Below are positions 6,520-14,302 of a stretch of DNA of 31,963 bases, piece by piece (position 1 is the stretch's first letter; each line of letters starts with the position of its first letter). Source of the stretch: Bacteroidota bacterium (lineage in GTDB: Bacteria; Bacteroidota; Bacteroidia; Bacteroidales; Bacteroidaceae); NCBI GenBank assembly GCA_023425865.1, contig JAFABV010000072.1, forward strand, positions 1 to 31,963. The letters are read 5' to 3'. The notes under the pieces were generated by a model that saw only the letters and a list, made by a program, of their open reading frames with translations, did no database searches and was not told the DNA's origin. Made by a program: the position numbers and the translations under genes.

Positions 6520-8358
6520 TTGAAAAAAGTCTTGTTTTTGTTGGCCACATTCTTGTTGTGGACCATCATTTTCATATGCCAGAAGCCTGTGTTTCTCCTC
6601 ATCTATTCGGGTGGAGTGGCACAGGTTTTCAACGTATTACACCACGGTTTGCCACTCGATTTGTCGTTGGCAGGCTATCTTACGTCTGTCACAGGATTGC
6701 TGCTTTGCGTTAGTTCGCTGCCTTTTTCATGGTTACACACGCCAAGCAGTAGCCGTGTCTTTTCAATCCTTCACCGTGTATGGAACATCGTCGGTGCCGT
6801 GGCAGTATCTCTGTCGTTTGTGGCCAATATTGCCCTTTACGGCTATTGGCGTTTCCCGCTCGATTCCACGCCGGTCTTCTTCATCACTTCTTCACCCGAA
6901 GACGCTTTGGCCAGCATAGAATGGTGGCAACTGTTGGGTGGATTGGCATCCATCCTCTTTTTAGTCTTCCTCATCGATCTGCTGTTCAGAAAACTGTTCA
7001 GCAAGTTTGGCAGTGAGTCACTCACGGCCTCACTAAAGCCCGCCCAGCAGCTGCTGCTGTTGGTTTGCGTGTTAGCACTGTTCCTCCCCATCCGTGGTGG
7101 AGTCACTGTTTCGTCGATGAATACTGGCAAGGCTTATTTCTCTGACAATCAACTCTTGAATCATGCTGCGGTAAACCCAATGTTCTCTTTCATGGAGAGC
7201 ATGGCCCATCAGGACGACTTTTCCACCCAGTACCGCTTTATGGACGACAAGGAGGCGCATCTGTACTTTGAGCAACTGTCTCGCCAACGCCCAGGACTTA
7301 CTTCCGACTCATTGCGTCAGCAGGTACTCAATGCCAGTTCGCCCGACATATATCTATTGGTGCTCGAGAGTTTTTCTGATACGATTACCCGGCAGCCGGG
7401 TGTCACACCTAATCTCAACCGCCTGAAACAAGAAGGTATCTGGTTTTCCAACTTCTATGCCAATAGCTTCCGCACCGACCGCGGCTTGGTAGCCATCATG
7501 CATGGCTATCCCTCGCCAGCCACTGTGAGCCTGATGAAAAATCCGCGCCTGTCGGCCAGTCTGCCTTCATTGTCGCGCCATCTCTCCGACATCGGTTATG
7601 AGCTGCGCTACTATTATGGGGGCGATGCCGATTTCACCAACATGCGCTCATTCTTGGTAAACCAGGGATTTCAGAATATTACCGAAGACATCGACTTTCC
7701 CGTGGCCGACCGTCTGAGCAAATGGGGGGTACCCGACCATTTGGTATTCGGTAGGGCTGAGACGGAAATCGGCAAGTTGACCCAACGCAAACCACTGTTC
7801 ACCGTCATCCAGACATCCAGTTCGCACGAGCCATTCGACGTGCCGTATAAACGACTGAGCAACAAGGTACTTAACGCCTTTGCCTACACCGATAATTGTA
7901 TCGGCGGGTTTGTGGATTGGCTCAAGCGTAGTGGCCGTTGGTCACGTTCGCTTGTTATCCTTATGCCCGACCATTTGGGCGCATGGCCTGAGGTTGTCGA
8001 CAACTTCAAGCCTTGGCGCTTCCACATACCCATGATTTGGGCGGGAGGTGCCGTCAATCGGCCGATGAAAGTAGACACCTATGCCTCGCAACAAGACCTG
8101 GCCGCAACGCTGCTGTCACAGTTGGGCGTCAAGTCCAAGGGCATGACCTTCAGCAAAGACATCTTCAACGCGGCCTTGCCGCATTATGCCTTCTTTATGA
8201 TGAACGATGGCTTTGGCTTCATTGACAACCAGGGAACGGTCATCTACGACAACAAGTCGGGAAAGACTGTATACAGCACCGGTAAAGCTGCCGACCGCCA
8301 TCTCAAGAACGGACAGGCCATTACCCAAGTTATTTTCGATGACATCGCTAACCGATAG
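6520..8358 (+). CDS. LTA-synthase-like membrane protein (alkaline phosphatase/sulfatase fold)
   Basis: This 612-residue protein has about five N-terminal membrane segments (residues 1-210) and a periplasmic sulfatase-fold domain (about 270-600). The metal and catalytic residues match LtaS-type enzymes: E283 in LVLESFSD, T319 as likely nucleophile in SFRTDRG, H436 in SSSHEPF, and D484-H485 in MPDHLG. Relatives transfer glycerol-phosphate or phosphoethanolamine groups from phospholipids to envelope glycans or lipids. A Bacteroidota member has no classical lipoteichoic acid, so a phosphoethanolamine or similar transferase role is likelier. The start is a TTG at 6520, because an in-frame stop at 6505-6507 and no ATG between leave no better choice. 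A PAP2 phosphatase follows 33 bp downstream. Confidence 0.88.
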   Translation: MKKVLFLLATFLLWTIIFICQKPVFLLIYSGGVAQVFNVLHHGLPLDLSLAGYLTSVTGLLLCVSSLPFSWLHTPSSSRVFSILHRVWNIVGAVAVSLSFVANIALYGYWRFPLDSTPVFFITSSPEDALASIEWWQLLGGLASILFLVFLIDLLFRKLFSKFGSESLTASLKPAQQLLLLVCVLALFLPIRGGVTVSSMNTGKAYFSDNQLLNHAAVNPMFSFMESMAHQDDFSTQYRFMDDKEAHLYFEQLSRQRPGLTSDSLRQQVLNASSPDIYLLVLESFSDTITRQPGVTPNLNRLKQEGIWFSNFYANSFRTDRGLVAIMHGYPSPATVSLMKNPRLSASLPSLSRHLSDIGYELRYYYGGDADFTNMRSFLVNQGFQNITEDIDFPVADRLSKWGVPDHLVFGRAETEIGKLTQRKPLFTVIQTSSSHEPFDVPYKRLSNKVLNAFAYTDNCIGGFVDWLKRSGRWSRSLVILMPDHLGAWPEVVDNFKPWRFHIPMIWAGGAVNRPMKVDTYASQQDLAATLLSQLGVKSKGMTFSKDIFNAALPHYAFFMMNDGFGFIDNQGTVIYDNKSGKTVYSTGKAADRHLKNGQAITQVIFDDIANR

Positions 8359-8391
8359 ACGCTCAGCCATTCACAATAACCCTTTACTCAA

Positions 8392-9093
8392 ATGGTCGAC
8401 CTGTTGACATCCATCCTCCAGCTCTTGTGCCACTGGGACACACAAATCTTCCTGACCATCAATGGTTGGCATCATCCTTTCTGGGACACATTCATGCGCC
8501 TTTATAGCGAGAAGTGGATATGGATACCATTTTATATCAGTTTTGCACCAGTGGTCTTTCGCCACTGGAAGTGGCAAACCGCCGTGACATTCTTTGTTCT
8601 GGCCATTGCCATACTTATTGTCAATGATCAGCTGAGCTCTTCGCTCATTCGTCCTGCCGTGGCTCGCCTTCGGCCAAGCAACCTTGCCAATCCTGTGAGC
8701 GATGTGGTACATATCGTCGATGGCTATAGGGGTGGGCGCTATGGCTTTCCCTCAGCCCATTCCACCAACAGTTGGGGCCTTGCCATGTTTGTCATTCTCA
8801 TCTTCCGCAACAAGCGGCTCTCCATTTCCATGGTGCTTTGGGCACTGCTGATGTGTTACAGCCGCCTCTATTTAGGCGTACACTATTTTGGTGACGTGCT
8901 GGTGGGCTTCCTTCTGGGTTCCTTCATCGCCATAGTGTTTTATGGCCTTTTCAACAGGTTTAGCCATGGTATGTGCCAGTCGCTCAAAACCTCGTGTTCG
9001 GCTCTTCCCACCCCCGACCTCATTTCTTGGATATTGGCACTTGAGGTAGCGCTCATGATTATCGCCTCGTTTATTGTTTACCTCATCAGTTGA
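8392..9093 (+). CDS. PAP2-family membrane phosphatase
   Basis: This 233-residue protein with about six membrane segments carries the three PAP2 motifs. They are R87-x6-RP (RPAVARLRP, Arg where the family often has Lys), PSAH at 120-123, and SRLYLGVHYFGD at 157-168 with the catalytic His and Asp. The family removes phosphate from lipids such as phosphatidic acid, PGP or undecaprenyl pyrophosphate. The active site usually faces the periplasm. Placement after an LTA-synthase-like transferase suggests it processes a lipid product or carrier in the same pathway. The stop codon overlaps a TTG of the next frame, so it is tightly linked to trmO. Confidence 0.9.
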   Translation: MVDLLTSILQLLCHWDTQIFLTINGWHHPFWDTFMRLYSEKWIWIPFYISFAPVVFRHWKWQTAVTFFVLAIAILIVNDQLSSSLIRPAVARLRPSNLANPVSDVVHIVDGYRGGRYGFPSAHSTNSWGLAMFVILIFRNKRLSISMVLWALLMCYSRLYLGVHYFGDVLVGFLLGSFIAIVFYGLFNRFSHGMCQSLKTSCSALPTPDLISWILALEVALMIIASFIVYLIS

Positions 9094-9098
9094 CCGCT

Positions 9099-9773
9099 AT
9101 GGAGATTCATCCTATTGCCCATTTTCACTCGCCCTTTACTTCTAAGTTTGGTATTCCCAAACAAAGCGGCCTGGTAGAAGAGTTGCCGGGCAGTATTGTC
9201 TTTACGCCCGATTATCGTGATGCCGATGCCCTACGCGGTATTGACGAGTTCGACTACCTGTGGCTCATCTGGGAGTTTTCAGCCAATCGCCATGCAGCCG
9301 CCAGTCCGGTGGTACGTCCTCCCGTCTTGGGCGGCAATGTCAAGATGGGTGTTTTTGCCACCCGTTCGCCCTTCCGTCCCAACAGCCTGGGACTCTCGTC
9401 GGTACGGCTCGACAGAGTGGAGTGGAATACGCTCAATGGCCCGGTCATCCACGTGCTGGGAGCCGACCTCATGGACGGCACTCCCATCTACGACATCAAA
9501 CCGTATGTGGAATATGCCGACAGTCATGTCAACGTGCGTTCTGGTTTTGTAGACCATCATCCCATCATGCGCCTAAAGGTAGAGGTGCCGGAGAGTTTGC
9601 AAGCCGTGTTCACGCAAGCGCAGATCGAGGCCTTACGTAAAAGTTTGGAACTCGATCCACGCCCTCACTATCATGCCAATCCAGAGAAAGTATATGGCAT
9701 GCCCTTCGACGGCTACGACATTCATTTTCGGGTAACGGCCGATGGTGTCTTGCACGTGCTTCCCCTCGTATAG
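9099..9773 (+). CDS. trmO: TrmO (TsaA-like) tRNA m6t6A37 methyltransferase
   Basis: This 224-residue protein has the family signature. IAHFHSPFTSKFGIPKQSGL lies at the N-terminus, followed by RGIDEFDYLWLIWEF, then VRPPVLGGN and GVFATRSPFRPNSLGLSSVR. It also has LLxLDPRPHY-type and YGMPFDGYDIHFRV elements near the C-terminus. TrmO methylates t6A at position 37 of tRNAs reading ACY codons, using S-adenosylmethionine. The ATG at 9099 lies 5 bp after the PAP2 stop. An in-frame TTG at 9090 overlaps that stop and is an alternative start. The stop is only 2 bp from the stop of the convergent DUF2200 gene. Confidence 0.92.
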   Translation: MEIHPIAHFHSPFTSKFGIPKQSGLVEELPGSIVFTPDYRDADALRGIDEFDYLWLIWEFSANRHAAASPVVRPPVLGGNVKMGVFATRSPFRPNSLGLSSVRLDRVEWNTLNGPVIHVLGADLMDGTPIYDIKPYVEYADSHVNVRSGFVDHHPIMRLKVEVPESLQAVFTQAQIEALRKSLELDPRPHYHANPEKVYGMPFDGYDIHFRVTADGVLHVLPLV

Positions 9774-9775
9774 CT

Positions 9776-10126
9776 TTATTGCCTGAGTATCTTTTCCATT
9801 TTTCTGCCTTTGGCCAACTCGTCTATGAGTTTGTCCAAGCAACGCATACGCCATATTGTCTCATCCTCAATATTCTCCACGCGCACCCCGCAAATCGTTC
9901 CGGTAATGAGCTTACTGGCTTCATTCCATACCGGAGCCTCGTCAAAAAAAGTTTTGTAGTCAATATCACGTTCCAGCTGCTGCTCTATCTGTGCACCGCT
10001 ATAGCCTGTTAACCAGTTTACCACCTGAAGAAACTCCTCCTGACTCCTTCCTTTCTTCAGCGCCTTGGTCAAAATGGCTGGATAAACCTTGCGCAGGGGC
10101 AGTGCGTATACTTTCTCTTTTTCCAT
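9776..10126 (-). CDS. DUF2200 family protein
   Basis: This 116-residue soluble protein matches the DUF2200 family along its length: KVYALPLRKVYPAILTKALK, VVNWLTGYSG, FFDEAPVWNEASKLITG, CGVRVENIED and LDKLIDELAKGRKMEKIL. The length is normal for the family, whose biochemical role is not known to me. It is convergent with trmO, and the two stops are 2 bp apart, so the transcripts probably overlap. The nearest good -7 box lies about 170 bp upstream, implying a long leader or a missed nearer promoter. Confidence 0.88.
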   Translation of the reverse strand: MEKEKVYALPLRKVYPAILTKALKKGRSQEEFLQVVNWLTGYSGAQIEQQLERDIDYKTFFDEAPVWNEASKLITGTICGVRVENIEDETIWRMRCLDKLIDELAKGRKMEKILRQ

Positions 10127-10542
10127 AATTGATTGATATTGTTAGGTTGTGAAGATATTTGTCTGCAATGTGTTGGGTTGAAAATAAATGCGTTAACTTG
10201 TTAGTATATCCGCGGATATGACGGTTGGAAAACAGGCAGACCGCTTGTCCTCGCAGTCTTCCATTTAACAGTAAACGCGCACTATTCTGTTTGCAAAGAT
10301 AATACTTGTTGCCCAATAGCAAGCGTATGCGACAATAAATTCTTTCTCTTGCACTGTTTGTATGGCAGTATGCCGCTACGCATGTGGCGCATTATCGTCT
10401 ACTCCGTCAGTTTGAGGTATCTTTTCTTCATACAAAAGTTTATCTTACACTGTACTATGATGTTAACGACAGAAGCGGGCTTCTTGCTTGTTGCGACTAA
10501 ACCTTCCCCCTTTTTGACATGGTTCATATACATGCCCCCATG
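10127..10542. other. 416-bp intergenic region with the DUF2200 leader
   Basis: The region holds a probable minus-strand promoter at 10294-10322 and otherwise only A+T-rich sequence. The plus-strand frame at 10349-10546 has a composition unlike its neighbours and no start signal, and I do not accept it as a gene. A short inverted repeat AGAAGC-GG-GCTTCT near 10470 lies past the end of the WYL gene. It is too tight and lacks a clear T-run, so I do not call it a terminator. Confidence 0.45.
10294..10322 (-). promoter_or_regulatory. Candidate promoter for the DUF2200 gene
   Basis: On the minus strand, TTG (10322-10320) is followed after 18 bp by TATCTTTG (10301-10294), an exact TAnnTTTG match. 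Transcription from here would give a leader of about 160 nt. Confidence 0.5.
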
Positions 10543-11502
10543 TTAGTCGTTGTAGTATGACGACAACGTTTGGGCGAGGCCTCTCATCTTGTCACGCAGT
10601 TCTTTGGGGGCTATTACTTCCACTTGGGCACCTTGCTGCATGATCAGCTGCATGAAATCGTAAGTCAGCTTGACATCGTAGGAAAAGAGAGTTGAAGTAT
10701 CGTCACTCGTCATCTCTTTCTGTGATTCATGCAAGGGCAATGTGCGTAGGTAGTCTGGTGCTTTCAAGTACGCCTTTAAGACAACATGCTCTATAGGCCC
10801 ATCGCTGGGGATGATTCCTGTACAGCCTTCGTAGAATTTATGGACATCAAAGTCTTCTTTCATGACGAAGGTCTTGTCCGACAGATAAATATCACTGATA
10901 CGGTCAAGTCCATAAACACGTATTTCCTTGCGAGGCTGATAGTCTTTTTCGCCCTTATGCTTTTCGTTTAGCCGTACATAATATGGGTTGTTGGCGATGA
11001 TGTACCAGCGTCTATTGACAACCCTTAGGCAATAAGGCTCTATCACAAAGGTATTTTCGTTATCCTTGTCAAACCCTTGATGGGTGATGCCCACTACCCT
11101 ATTCTCGCGCATGGCTTGCAAGAAGATTGTCAGCCATTTATTACCAGAAGGAATATCCTCAAACTCTATACGGTCTTTGAGTTTGCTGTCGGCCTGTATA
11201 TGGTTGAGTGTGGCATAAGAGTCAACGAGCCAACTGCGCAAGCCGTCATCCTCCAACTCCCGCGGATTAACGATATGGTATTTATACCCTTTCACATCAG
11301 GATCAATTTCAATAATGATGTTGAATATATCCTGAATGGCCTTGCGATGGTTGTGAAAAGTGCGAAGAGGGAGTTCGTCACCCTCTCCGTAGCTCAAGCC
11401 GCCTTGTCGCCACTTCAGGTTTATTTCCTTATAGGATAGGTGTTTGTATTGACGAAGTGTGTCAACAAGCCACACATATCGTCCAAATTGGTTTGCTGCC
11501 AT
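10543..11502 (-). CDS. WYL-domain transcriptional regulator
   Basis: This is a 319-residue protein. The N-terminal part (RYVWLVDTLRQYKHLSYKEI, then LPLRTFHNHRKAIQDIFNII) is a winged helix-turn-helix of the DeoR/YafY type. A middle WYL domain (about 130-230) includes VIEPYCLRVVNRRWYIIANN, and a C-terminal WCX-like region follows. WYL proteins are usually repressors or activators that sense nucleic-acid or nucleotide ligands, and many sit beside DNA-repair or defence genes. I start it at the ATG at 11502 rather than upstream at 11556, because the -7 box at 11521-11528 leaves no room for the longer form. It lies 78 bp downstream of the AAA+ ATPase gene on the same strand. Confidence 0.88.
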   Translation of the reverse strand: MAANQFGRYVWLVDTLRQYKHLSYKEINLKWRQGGLSYGEGDELPLRTFHNHRKAIQDIFNIIIEIDPDVKGYKYHIVNPRELEDDGLRSWLVDSYATLNHIQADSKLKDRIEFEDIPSGNKWLTIFLQAMRENRVVGITHQGFDKDNENTFVIEPYCLRVVNRRWYIIANNPYYVRLNEKHKGEKDYQPRKEIRVYGLDRISDIYLSDKTFVMKEDFDVHKFYEGCTGIIPSDGPIEHVVLKAYLKAPDYLRTLPLHESQKEMTSDDTSTLFSYDVKLTYDFMQLIMQQGAQVEVIAPKELRDKMRGLAQTLSSYYND

Positions 11503-11520
11503 GGTGATCGTATTTGCGCA

Positions 11521-11528
11521 CAAAGTTA
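11521..11528 (-). promoter_or_regulatory. Candidate -7 box (TAACTTTG) for the WYL gene
   Basis: The minus strand reads TAACTTTG, an exact TAnnTTTG match 18 bp before the ATG at 11502. No clear -33 TTG is present. Its position decides the start codon and gives a very short leader of about 10-15 nt. Confidence 0.5.
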
Positions 11529-11580
11529 CATATATGCTTTGAAATAAAAACAGCACATCTTTTATTCTATTGTATGCAGG

Positions 11581-13676
11581 TCAGCAAAACCCAATCTTTG
11601 AGGTCCCATTTTTTGAAATTTTCTCTTCACCGCACAACTCTACAAGACGGTTGAGTGTAGGCTTATAACCTTTGACAACCTCCTCCATGAGTGCCTTGCG
11701 GACAATATTGTCTATCTGCCCCCCACTGAACTCGAAGGTATTTGCCAACGTCAGGGCATCATCATCTGTCAGCAGTGGCATCTTGTTCATCCAGATATGC
11801 CTCCTCGTCTCTGTTGTGGTCTTGTCGAAGCGTATCTTGAATAAGAACCGACGCTCAAAGGCGCCATCGAGATTGTCGACAAGATTCGTCGTCGCGATGA
11901 GTATGCCATCCAGGTTTTCCATTTCCTCAAGAATGATGTTCTGTATGGCGTTTTCGGTCTGGGCCACGCTGCTGCTGTTGGAATCCTTGCGCCTGGAGAA
12001 CACCGCGTCGGCTTCATTAAACAGGAGTATAGGCTTCCGCGTACTCTTGTCACACATGCGGCGATAGTCTGTAAACACCTTCTTGATGAGTTTTTCGCTC
12101 TCGCCAAACCAGCAAGTCTTGGTTGTGCTGATGTCTACATGCATCACCGCACGGCCAGTCGCTTTGGCTATCTGCATCACGCTCTCGGTTTTTCCTGTAC
12201 CAGGTTCTCCGTAGAGCAACACCGCTATGCCTTTGGGAAGGTGTTTTTCTTCTAATCTTGCGCACAGTCCCTTGTAGTTCTCCTCGTCCAGACTGCTACG
12301 CACGAGCGACAGTTGCCCGTCAAGTTCTGACGAGAAAACAGTCTCTTCTCAGAAATCTGGTCACTATCTATCAGTTGATGATCGGCAAAATCATTGATAT
12401 ATAGCGACGCATCCTCACCCAGAAGCACCTCCTTACCTTTATCGGTCATAACGACATGGGTCTTATCACCAAAGAGCGACGAACTTTTCTCAATCTCCAC
12501 CAGATTCATTTTCTGCAAATGATGTCTCTTGTCTCTAAAGTCGTTCATAATCCTTTTACGTTCTTGACGGGGATAGATGGTGTTGACTTCATACGACAAA
12601 GCAGAGTCCGAATCATCTATCATGCTTTGCCCAATGCAATAGAACATAACCCGTTCGTAGTTGTCGGGCATCATTGCCTTGAGTTTGCCAATCTCAGGAA
12701 TGTGCGTATTGGCACACTCAAATTTTTCTATATCGCGGTTCAGCGTGTATGCACCGTATGACGAATTGCTATCATAGTTTCTTGTGCTGTGAAAGTAATT
12801 GTCTACCTTTGTTAGGAAACCATATATATCCTGACATTTGTAAGACTTCTCGAAAGCTGTAATGTCTTCACCCAAGAAGAGTTCTTTACCCTTATCGGTA
12901 AGTCTTACACTGTCTTCGTCATCGCAAGAGATTTCTATCAGTCCAAGTCTAATCAGTATATGTTCTCCGTCGACGATAGACCTTTTGGCTCGTATACCCT
13001 GACCAAAATTTGAGTAAATATTATTGACCATTGCACCTATATACGAGTCTACGTCATCATCCTCATCGGTTCTCGCGCTGCATATTTCATAGAACAATGT
13101 TCTGTCTATGACCTCACTCACCATTTGTTTCAATGCTGACACAAACTCCAAGTGGGCATTGTCGTTTTCCAATTTCTCAACGAACAACAGCAAATCTTCA
13201 GTCACAACATCATCATCCTTGACCTGAGAACCAACGCGCTTGCAAAACTCATACCTGTCAACGTGTACATCTTCCACTTTCACGTTGTCAATCTTCACCT
13301 GCTGGTTTTCGATGATTGCAGCCATGACAGCGTCGCTGACGGCAAAGTTCTGCTTCAAGATATTCTCGCACCTTCTGCGCCTACGAACTATAAATCCCTT
13401 ACGCTCAAGCGATTTGAGCGCAGGAATAAAGTCTAACATATCAAGCGTCGAACACTCAAAATATCTTGAAAGGTCATCCATATTTGAGGCATTTTCCCTA
13501 CATGTCAGGTCAAAATAGGCCACAAACAGATAGACCTCTTCGACGGTTTCGAGTCCTACCGTTCTCATAACGCCATTGAATATCTCTTGCGTCTTTGCCG
13601 CACCAAGTCGTTGCAGCTTACTATTCATCAACTTCTTGGCGGCCTCCTTAATGTACTGAACACTTGTTTTTTCCAT
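11581..13676 (-). pseudogene. AAA+ ATPase with winged-helix-like N-terminus, split by one frameshift
   Basis: Two overlapping minus-strand frames (13676 to 12252 and 12303 to 11581) make one protein of about 698 residues if one base is added. The first frame has three winged-helix-like stretches. The last two are internal repeats (VRLTDKGKELFLGED and VVMTDKGKEVLLGED). The second frame has the ATPase: Walker A YGEPGTGKTE, a Walker B region ILLFNEADAVF, sensor-1 LIATTNL, and arginine finger FERRF. In the first frame the sequence runs SEKRLF and then diverges. In the other frame FSSELDGQLSLV runs straight on into RSSLDEENYKG. The break is at an A4 run on the plus strand (12335-12338), where five bases would restore the frame. 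It may be a real mutation or a base-call error. The family's role is not established. Confidence 0.85.
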
Positions 13677-13707
13677 AATTGCCTATACTCTGATTAATGA
13701 TCCGTGG

Positions 13708-13715
13708 CAAAGATA
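13708..13715 (-). promoter_or_regulatory. Candidate -7 box (TATCTTTG) for the AAA+ gene
   Basis: The minus strand reads TATCTTTG, an exact consensus match 31 bp upstream of the ATG at 13676. No well-spaced -33 element is visible. Confidence 0.5.
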
Positions 13716-13826
13716 CGGTACAAGGTATGCCAAAAAAGTGTATAGGTAAAAGAAATTTTCCACCGTGGGCGAGACCGTCTCCGCCGTATATGAGCGAGCG
13801 TAAGCATATACTCGCGCTTGTCTGCA

Positions 13827-13991
13827 TCAGGATAGCCGCTTCCCTACCCTCCCCCAAAAAGAAAAGTCAGAAGCCTTGACCATAGCGTCACGCACCTCTG
13901 CCACGGCATCTGCGGTGCTGTGGATATAGGCACTGAGGCCGTCTTCGTGGGTCTGAGCCAGGTCGTAGCAAAGCCATGAAGCAGCATACAT
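13827..13991 (-). pseudogene. Probable gene fragment of about 54 residues, unrecognised
   Basis: On the minus strand a frame from ATG 13991 to TGA 13827-13829 reads MYAASWLCYDLAQTHEDGLS, then AYIHSTADAVAEVRDAMVKA, and ends in a less protein-like tail. An in-frame stop lies just upstream of HHQGWGST. Codon use and composition look like former coding sequence, unlike the surrounding non-coding DNA. I do not recognise the family. It lies between the AAA+ gene and the second 23-bp array, and is most likely the remains of a deleted gene. Confidence 0.35.
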
Positions 13992-14065
13992 CGTGCTTCC
14001 CCAGCCCTGATGGTGCTACTCATCCACTGGTATCATTGCCCCATCCCACCTTCTACGCGCGATAC

Positions 14066-14157
14066 TTCTATATAAAACCATCTGATGGTTCTATATAAAA
14101 CCATTTGATGGTTCTATATAAAACCATTTTGTGATTTTATATAGAACCATCAGTCCT
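14066..14157. repeat. 23-bp tandem repeat array 2 (four units)
   Basis: Units lie at 14066-14088, 14089-14111, 14112-14134 and 14135-14157. The first three start TTCTATATAAAA and continue CCATCTGATGG, CCATTTGATGG and a degenerate CCATTTTGTGA. The fourth starts TTTTATATAGAACCATC and is identical to array 1 over those 17 bases. Period, start and palindromic half match the array at 228-319, in the same orientation. It lies about 145 bp past the end of arsA. Confidence 0.9.
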
Positions 14158-14302
14158 CCACCATTTAGGGCTTACTTTTTTCGCCACACCTCACAACTTC
14201 TTAAGGTAGACCAAAAAATACCACAAGGCTGTTGACCGTGTCGCTGGTTCTATTTTTGATGGTCTTCAGCCTCCTCTTCCGGATTATCAGACATCACGGC
14301 TA
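14158..14302. other. Intergenic stretch after arsA
   Basis: No gene is evident. Past the arsA stop there is only a 14-codon frame (MSDNPEEEAEDHQK on the minus strand), too short to call. No convincing terminator for the ars operon is visible. Confidence 0.35.

Noticed and set aside
10349..10546. 65-codon plus-strand frame between DUF2200 and the WYL gene
   Set aside because: No promoter or start context, unusual composition, and opposite to both neighbours.
12320..12345. Programmed -1 frameshift in the AAA+ gene
   Set aside because: The site lacks an X-XXY-YYZ slippery heptamer, since re-pairing would place tRNA-Phe on GTT. I see no downstream stimulatory structure. An indel is simpler.
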